From JBCDGZ01 sp038750655 (GTDB lineage Bacteria > Bacteroidota > Bacteroidia > Chitinophagales > Saprospiraceae), in NCBI GenBank assembly GCA_038750655.1, contig JBCDGZ010000199.1, forward strand, positions 1 to 10,946: a stretch of DNA of 10,946 nucleotides. The letters run 5' to 3'. Below the pieces are notes generated by a model, which searched no databases, had not been told where the DNA came from, and saw nothing but the letters and a program-made list of their open reading frames with translations. Shown here piece by piece: positions 8,799 to 10,946 of the stretch. The position numbers and the translations under genes are program-made. Position 1 is the first letter of the stretch. Every line of letters begins with the position of its first letter.

Positions 8799-9344
8799 TT
8801 AGATCACCATTGAGAAGGAATGCAAAACCGCTTTTTTCAGTTTTTTCATCGCATTGTAGATTTGATTATAAACGGTCTGCTTACTTTTACCCGTCTGCTT
8901 GGCGATTTCTTCATAGCTAAAGCCCTCTTTGAACCGGGCTTCCAGCATTTCTTTTTCGACTAGCGGAAGCTCCTCCATTGCGTTTCGAACTTTCTGCTTT
9001 CGATACGCTTCCGTTTGGGCGTTGATCAACAATTCCTCGTAGGAAGGTTCAGCAAGCGCCGCCAAGGCATCTTTCTGGTCTGAAGTGAGCCGTTTTTTTT
9101 GCTGTAATTCCTTGAGGATACGTCTGTGCAGTGATTTCTTAAGATAGGCCTGCCAATGCGATACGGAATCCAGGGGAATCCGTTTTTCCCACAACTCTAA
9201 GAACAAACTCTGGATACGGTCCTTGGTCAAATCGCGATCACCGCTTAGGCGAAAACCATAAGCAAAGAGCGCCGGAAAGTGATCGATAAAAAGCTGTTCG
9301 AATTCCTGCTGATAATCTTCTGTTGCCGTCTTCTCAGGGTCCAC
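8799..9344 (-). CDS. ECF-family RNA polymerase sigma factor (SusC/FecR-associated type)
   Basis: This 181-residue protein has region 2 at about 14-80 (FEQLFIDHFPALFAYGFRL, then the L-F-L-E-L-W-E-K-R segment that binds core polymerase and the -10) and region 4 at about 117-173. Region 4 carries a helix-turn-helix (F-S-Y-E-E-I-A-K-Q-T-G-K-S-K-Q-T-V-Y-N-Q-I at 142-162) for the -35. It has no region 1.1 or 3 and no C-terminal extension, as usual for ECF factors. The start is GTG (9344-9342): an in-frame TGA lies two codons upstream and there is no in-frame ATG before region 4, so GTG is well supported. Being first in the FecR-SusC-SusD block, it most likely directs transcription of this PUL and perhaps of itself. 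Autoregulation is inference. It reads divergently from the lipoprotein gene at 9717. Confidence 0.95.
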   Translation of the reverse strand: MDPEKTATEDYQQEFEQLFIDHFPALFAYGFRLSGDRDLTKDRIQSLFLELWEKRIPLDSVSHWQAYLKKSLHRRILKELQQKKRLTSDQKDALAALAEPSYEELLINAQTEAYRKQKVRNAMEELPLVEKEMLEARFKEGFSYEEIAKQTGKSKQTVYNQIYNAMKKLKKAVLHSFSMVI

Positions 9345-9439
9345 GATGGATCAGAAATTTATTTTTCGTTAGGGCCAAAGCAGTTGACTTCCACAATTTA
9401 CTTTAAATATTCAAGAATTTTAAGGGCTTGGGGGAGATT

Positions 9440-9452
9440 GTTTGGGCATTAT
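9440..9452 (-). promoter_or_regulatory. Candidate regulatory word before sigma gene (copy 2 of 13-bp repeat)
   Basis: This is the minus-strand ATAATGCCCAAAC, identical to 7670-7682, lying about 95 bp upstream of the sigma GTG. Its first nine bases also form the left arm of the inverted repeat 9444-9492. It fits an autoregulatory site in position only; there is no experimental or consensus support. Confidence 0.25.
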
Positions 9453-9492
9453 CCTGGGAGAGGAGCGTCAATTAATCTGCTATATAATGCCC
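9444..9492. repeat. 9-bp inverted repeat with 31-bp spacer
   Basis: GGGCATTAT (9444-9452) and its exact complement ATAATGCCC (9484-9492) face each other across 31 bp, about 90-150 bp upstream of the sigma gene GTG. The left arm is part of the 13-bp word also found before susC. Half-sites about four helical turns apart could be regulator sites. One chance match of this length in a region this size is not very unlikely, so the call is weak. Confidence 0.35.
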
Positions 9493-9646
9493 GCTCAGCT
9501 GCCTTATCCCTCTTATCTACCTGTGCTACTCGTGCATACTTTAAGCGTGGGAAGCTGCTAGATTGAATAGTACATTAAGTCAGGAGAGAATTGGTCTAAA
9601 AGGCTTAACTTGTCCTTAGGTCAAAAAAATTGCTCATACTAACAAA

Positions 9647-9666
9647 CTCAAAGCTGTAGCTTTGAG
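9647..9666. repeat. Perfect 20-bp palindrome (hairpin 1 of 2)
   Basis: CTCAAAGCTGTAGCTTTGAG has two 9-base arms (CTCAAAGCT/AGCTTTGAG) around GT. It could fold as a hairpin in RNA (with a slightly larger loop) or act as a dimer-binding operator. It lies 50 bp before ATG 9717, six bases from a second palindrome. There is no following T-run on the plus strand, so it is not a standard terminator. Confidence 0.75.
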
Positions 9667-9672
9667 CTGCAA

Positions 9673-9690
9673 GCGGAGTGATCACTCCGC
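9673..9690. repeat. Perfect 18-bp palindrome (hairpin 2 of 2)
   Basis: GCGGAGTGATCACTCCGC is a complete palindrome with no spacer. It lies 26 bp before ATG 9717, separated from the first palindrome by CTGCAA, and is followed by the A/T-rich stretch ATAATTTAAATG. Possible roles are a protein-binding site, a cruciform or mRNA hairpin in the leader, or one half of a REP/BIME-like dispersed element. The sequence shows only the symmetry. Confidence 0.75.
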
Positions 9691-9716
9691 ATAATTTAAA
9701 TGTTAATCAAAGGATG

Positions 9717-10577
9717 ATGGTAAAACTCAACCCTCTACTTTTTTTACTCTTGGTAGTATTGATAGGATGTCAACAAGTTCCTGAATACACTTTATCAGAA
9801 AAAATACCTCCCATAGACAAAACGCGAAAAGCTAGAATACTTTCCGTTTTCTTTGGTTTAGACAATGCCCTTCCGCAAAGGGCAAGGTTGATTTGGCGGG
9901 AAGCTCCCGGAAAAGACGGTATGCCCATCGTTTTTTCGCACGAGATTGATCCCAATACCTTAGATGCCTCAGATTTTCAAGTCAAGACCCAGCGAGGAGA
10001 CCTCCGAAATGTAGCCTTTGCGACGTACCGACCCGCCGTCGAAGCATTCGAGCTAAGGACGATTTTATTAATTGGAGAATATGGAGAGTACCCCGATAAT
10101 GAACCTATCGAAGTCGAAATCATTGGAGAGTTAAAAAGCAGGGATGGCCAGGACTTAAAGGGCCAAAAAATGGCGGTCACACCATTAGCGGAAGGGCCAT
10201 TTCTCAGTTATGCCGAGTACTTCAAAATCGACGACGCGTATCCCTATGTAGAGCAGGGCAACGGATGTGACTGCCCCAAATCCTCCACCCAGGTTGTGGT
10301 AAGAACAGTATGGGCCGGAGGGGTTCGTTCAAAGGAGGGAGCAGAATTAGGGGAGGCAGAACTCACGAATTTTCATGTCAAATTGGTCCAAGAAAAAGAT
10401 ACCATCGAAGTCACCCCATTCCAACTCGCGGACCTCAATGACAATGAGAACAATGTCGATTTGTGCATTAAAGCCGCAGGGCTACCGATCTCGGTTCGGG
10501 TAGATGCCAACACTGCTATTGATCCGAGGGATGATTTGAATGCGGAAACGGAGATTGGGGTGCTTAGTCGGTGGTGA
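9717..10577 (+). CDS. Putative lipoprotein of unknown function with an Ig-like (Big_5-like) segment
   Basis: I do not recognise a named family. From ATG 9717 the product is 286 residues, with a short lipoprotein signal peptide and lipobox V-V-L-I-G-C (lipidated Cys18). ATG 9714 is equally possible. The same frame opens earlier at GTG 9678, but that start lies inside a palindrome and would put 13 extra polar residues before the signal peptide, so I reject it. Residues about 45-145 contain KDGMPIVFSHEIDPNTLDASDF, which resembles the start of SbsA-like Ig (Big_5) domains, followed by beta-rich sequence. The second half has a C-D-C pair (184, 186), a third Cys at 250 and several Asp-rich loops (DLNDNENN; DPRDDLN) that could bind a metal; this is speculation. 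It is transcribed away from the PUL and may be unrelated to it. The gene looks complete and has G+C near that of its neighbours. Confidence 0.8.
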   Translation: MVKLNPLLFLLLVVLIGCQQVPEYTLSEKIPPIDKTRKARILSVFFGLDNALPQRARLIWREAPGKDGMPIVFSHEIDPNTLDASDFQVKTQRGDLRNVAFATYRPAVEAFELRTILLIGEYGEYPDNEPIEVEIIGELKSRDGQDLKGQKMAVTPLAEGPFLSYAEYFKIDDAYPYVEQGNGCDCPKSSTQVVVRTVWAGGVRSKEGAELGEAELTNFHVKLVQEKDTIEVTPFQLADLNDNENNVDLCIKAAGLPISVRVDANTAIDPRDDLNAETEIGVLSRW

Positions 10578-10634
10578 GGGGGTAGGAGAATTTCTGATTC
10601 GATAGGACTCGATTTTTCTCTGATAGTTAAAGTG

Positions 10635-10946
10635 TTACTTTTGTAAATATCGGTTTTCCATTACTCTCAGAAAAGTAGTATTTTTTAACTTACTTTCTAC
10701 CCAGATAGATATTTCTTCATATCCTGGAATCTTATGTGAGTGGAATTGCTCTAAATCATTCCAAAAAGCAGTATAAATTTTTTTCTTACTTTCCTTATGA
10801 GAAGAAATTTGTTTGAGAAAATAAGTTACTTTTCCTTCAAAATCTTGATCTTTACCCTGCTTTTTTAGGTGATAATTAAAAGATTTGAAAGCATTATCTA
10901 TATAAAGATAATTGCCCTTTTCAAGATAAATAATTAACTGGAATAA
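10635..10946 (-). CDS. C-terminal part of an AT-rich hypothetical protein, partial (runs off right edge)
   Basis: Reading leftwards from the right edge, one frame stays open for 103 codons to TAA at 10637-10635; its start lies outside the window. The product is rich in Lys, Phe, Tyr and Ile, with stretches such as LIIYLEKGNYLYIDNAFKSF, KESKKKIYTAFWNDLEQF and TFLRVMENRYLQK. It looks helical and cytoplasmic, with no membrane segment or signal. The fragment is about 27% G+C (83 of 312 bases), far below the roughly 48% I counted in a sample of the adjacent lipoprotein gene, and it prefers A/T-ending codons. The open frame in such AT-rich DNA and the protein-like composition support a real gene. 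It resembles, loosely, the C-termini of large helical-repeat hypothetical proteins in Saprospiria; I cannot name a family. Convergent with the lipoprotein gene, 57 bp apart. Confidence 0.7.
   Translation of the reverse strand, partial: LFQLIIYLEKGNYLYIDNAFKSFNYHLKKQGKDQDFEGKVTYFLKQISSHKESKKKIYTAFWNDLEQFHSHKIPGYEEISIWVESKLKNTTFLRVMENRYLQK

Larger units (their letters stand above)
9345..9716. other. Divergent intergenic region between sigma gene and lipoprotein gene
   Basis: These 372 bases separate two divergent genes, so they should hold both promoters. I see no credible gene in them: the open frame over 9279-9566 on the plus strand overlaps the sigma gene and has no protein-like character. 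The stretch contains a 9-bp inverted repeat (9444-9452/9484-9492), a 13-bp word shared with the susC leader, and two perfect palindromes near the lipoprotein start. I found no exact match to the Bacteroidota housekeeping promoter (TTTG about 19-20 bp before TAnnTTTG) on either strand; near matches have wrong spacing. Confidence 0.7.

Noticed and set aside
9345..9500. Housekeeping promoter for the sigma gene (TAAATTTC about 20 bp before GTG, with TTTG upstream)
   Set aside because: The spacing of 14 bp is too short for the Bacteroidota consensus and the -7 element has a mismatch.
9279..9566. Plus-strand open frame of 95 codons spanning the sigma start and intergenic region
   Set aside because: It overlaps the sigma gene start, has no domain or signal, and its composition does not look protein-like.
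9678..9716. GTG 9678 as start of the lipoprotein
   Set aside because: It lies inside a perfect palindrome and would add 13 polar residues ahead of a well-formed lipoprotein signal peptide that begins at ATG 9717 (or 9714).
10586..10620. Possible terminator between the convergent genes (GAGAA...TTCTC with inner TCGA...TCGA before a T-run)
   Set aside because: Stems are only 4-5 bp and the T-run lies between the inner and outer arms; too weak to call.
1..10946. CRISPR array, tRNA/rRNA genes, insertion sequences or transposase genes
   Set aside because: No regularly spaced direct repeats, no tRNA-like cloverleaf sequence, no rRNA similarity and no transposase frame or terminal repeats were seen.

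Overview
The window looks like the chromosome of a Bacteroidota bacterium, most likely a saprospirian (Lewinella/Haliscomenobacter-like) or related environmental lineage. The evidence is an adjacent SusC/SusD pair, an ECF sigma/FecR anti-sigma pair of the Bacteroidota type, SPII lipoproteins with Leu/Ser-Gly/Ser-Cys lipoboxes, A/T-rich leaders without clear Shine-Dalgarno sequences, and a coding G+C that sampled near 48%. The genus is an inference from style, not from a marker gene.

Positions 1-9344 carry one minus-strand block, read right to left: an ECF sigma factor (8799-9344, GTG start), a FecR-type anti-sigma factor (7679-8659), a SusC-type TonB-dependent transporter with an N-terminal STN signalling domain (4246-7641), a SusD-type lipoprotein (2754-4241), a surface glycan-binding lipoprotein with two IPT/TIG domains plus a C-terminal carbohydrate-binding-like domain (1596-2699), and a secreted protein made of tandem beta-sandwich repeats that runs off the left edge (1-1473). 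This is the regulatory, binding and import half of a polysaccharide utilisation locus (PUL). SusD and the two binding proteins would capture a glycan at the surface. SusC would import oligomers in a TonB-dependent way. Substrate-loaded SusC would signal through its STN domain to FecR, releasing the sigma factor to transcribe the locus. No catalytic enzyme domain is visible, so the substrate cannot be read here; an enzyme may be the missing C-terminus of the left-edge gene or lie further left.

Positions 9345-9713 form a divergent intergenic region. It holds a 9-bp inverted repeat, a 13-bp word that recurs in front of susC, and two back-to-back perfect palindromes (9647-9666 and 9673-9690) just before the next gene. 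On the plus strand, 9717-10577 encodes a lipoprotein of unknown function with a possible Ig-like (Big_5-like) segment. It converges on the C-terminal part of a minus-strand gene (10635-10946) that enters from the right edge. That gene is strikingly AT-rich (about 27% G+C) and may have a different history.

The genes belong to known families. I see no clearly new system. The best leads are the palindromes and shared word in the divergent region, the repeat-domain secreted protein, the unknown lipoprotein and the AT-rich edge gene.
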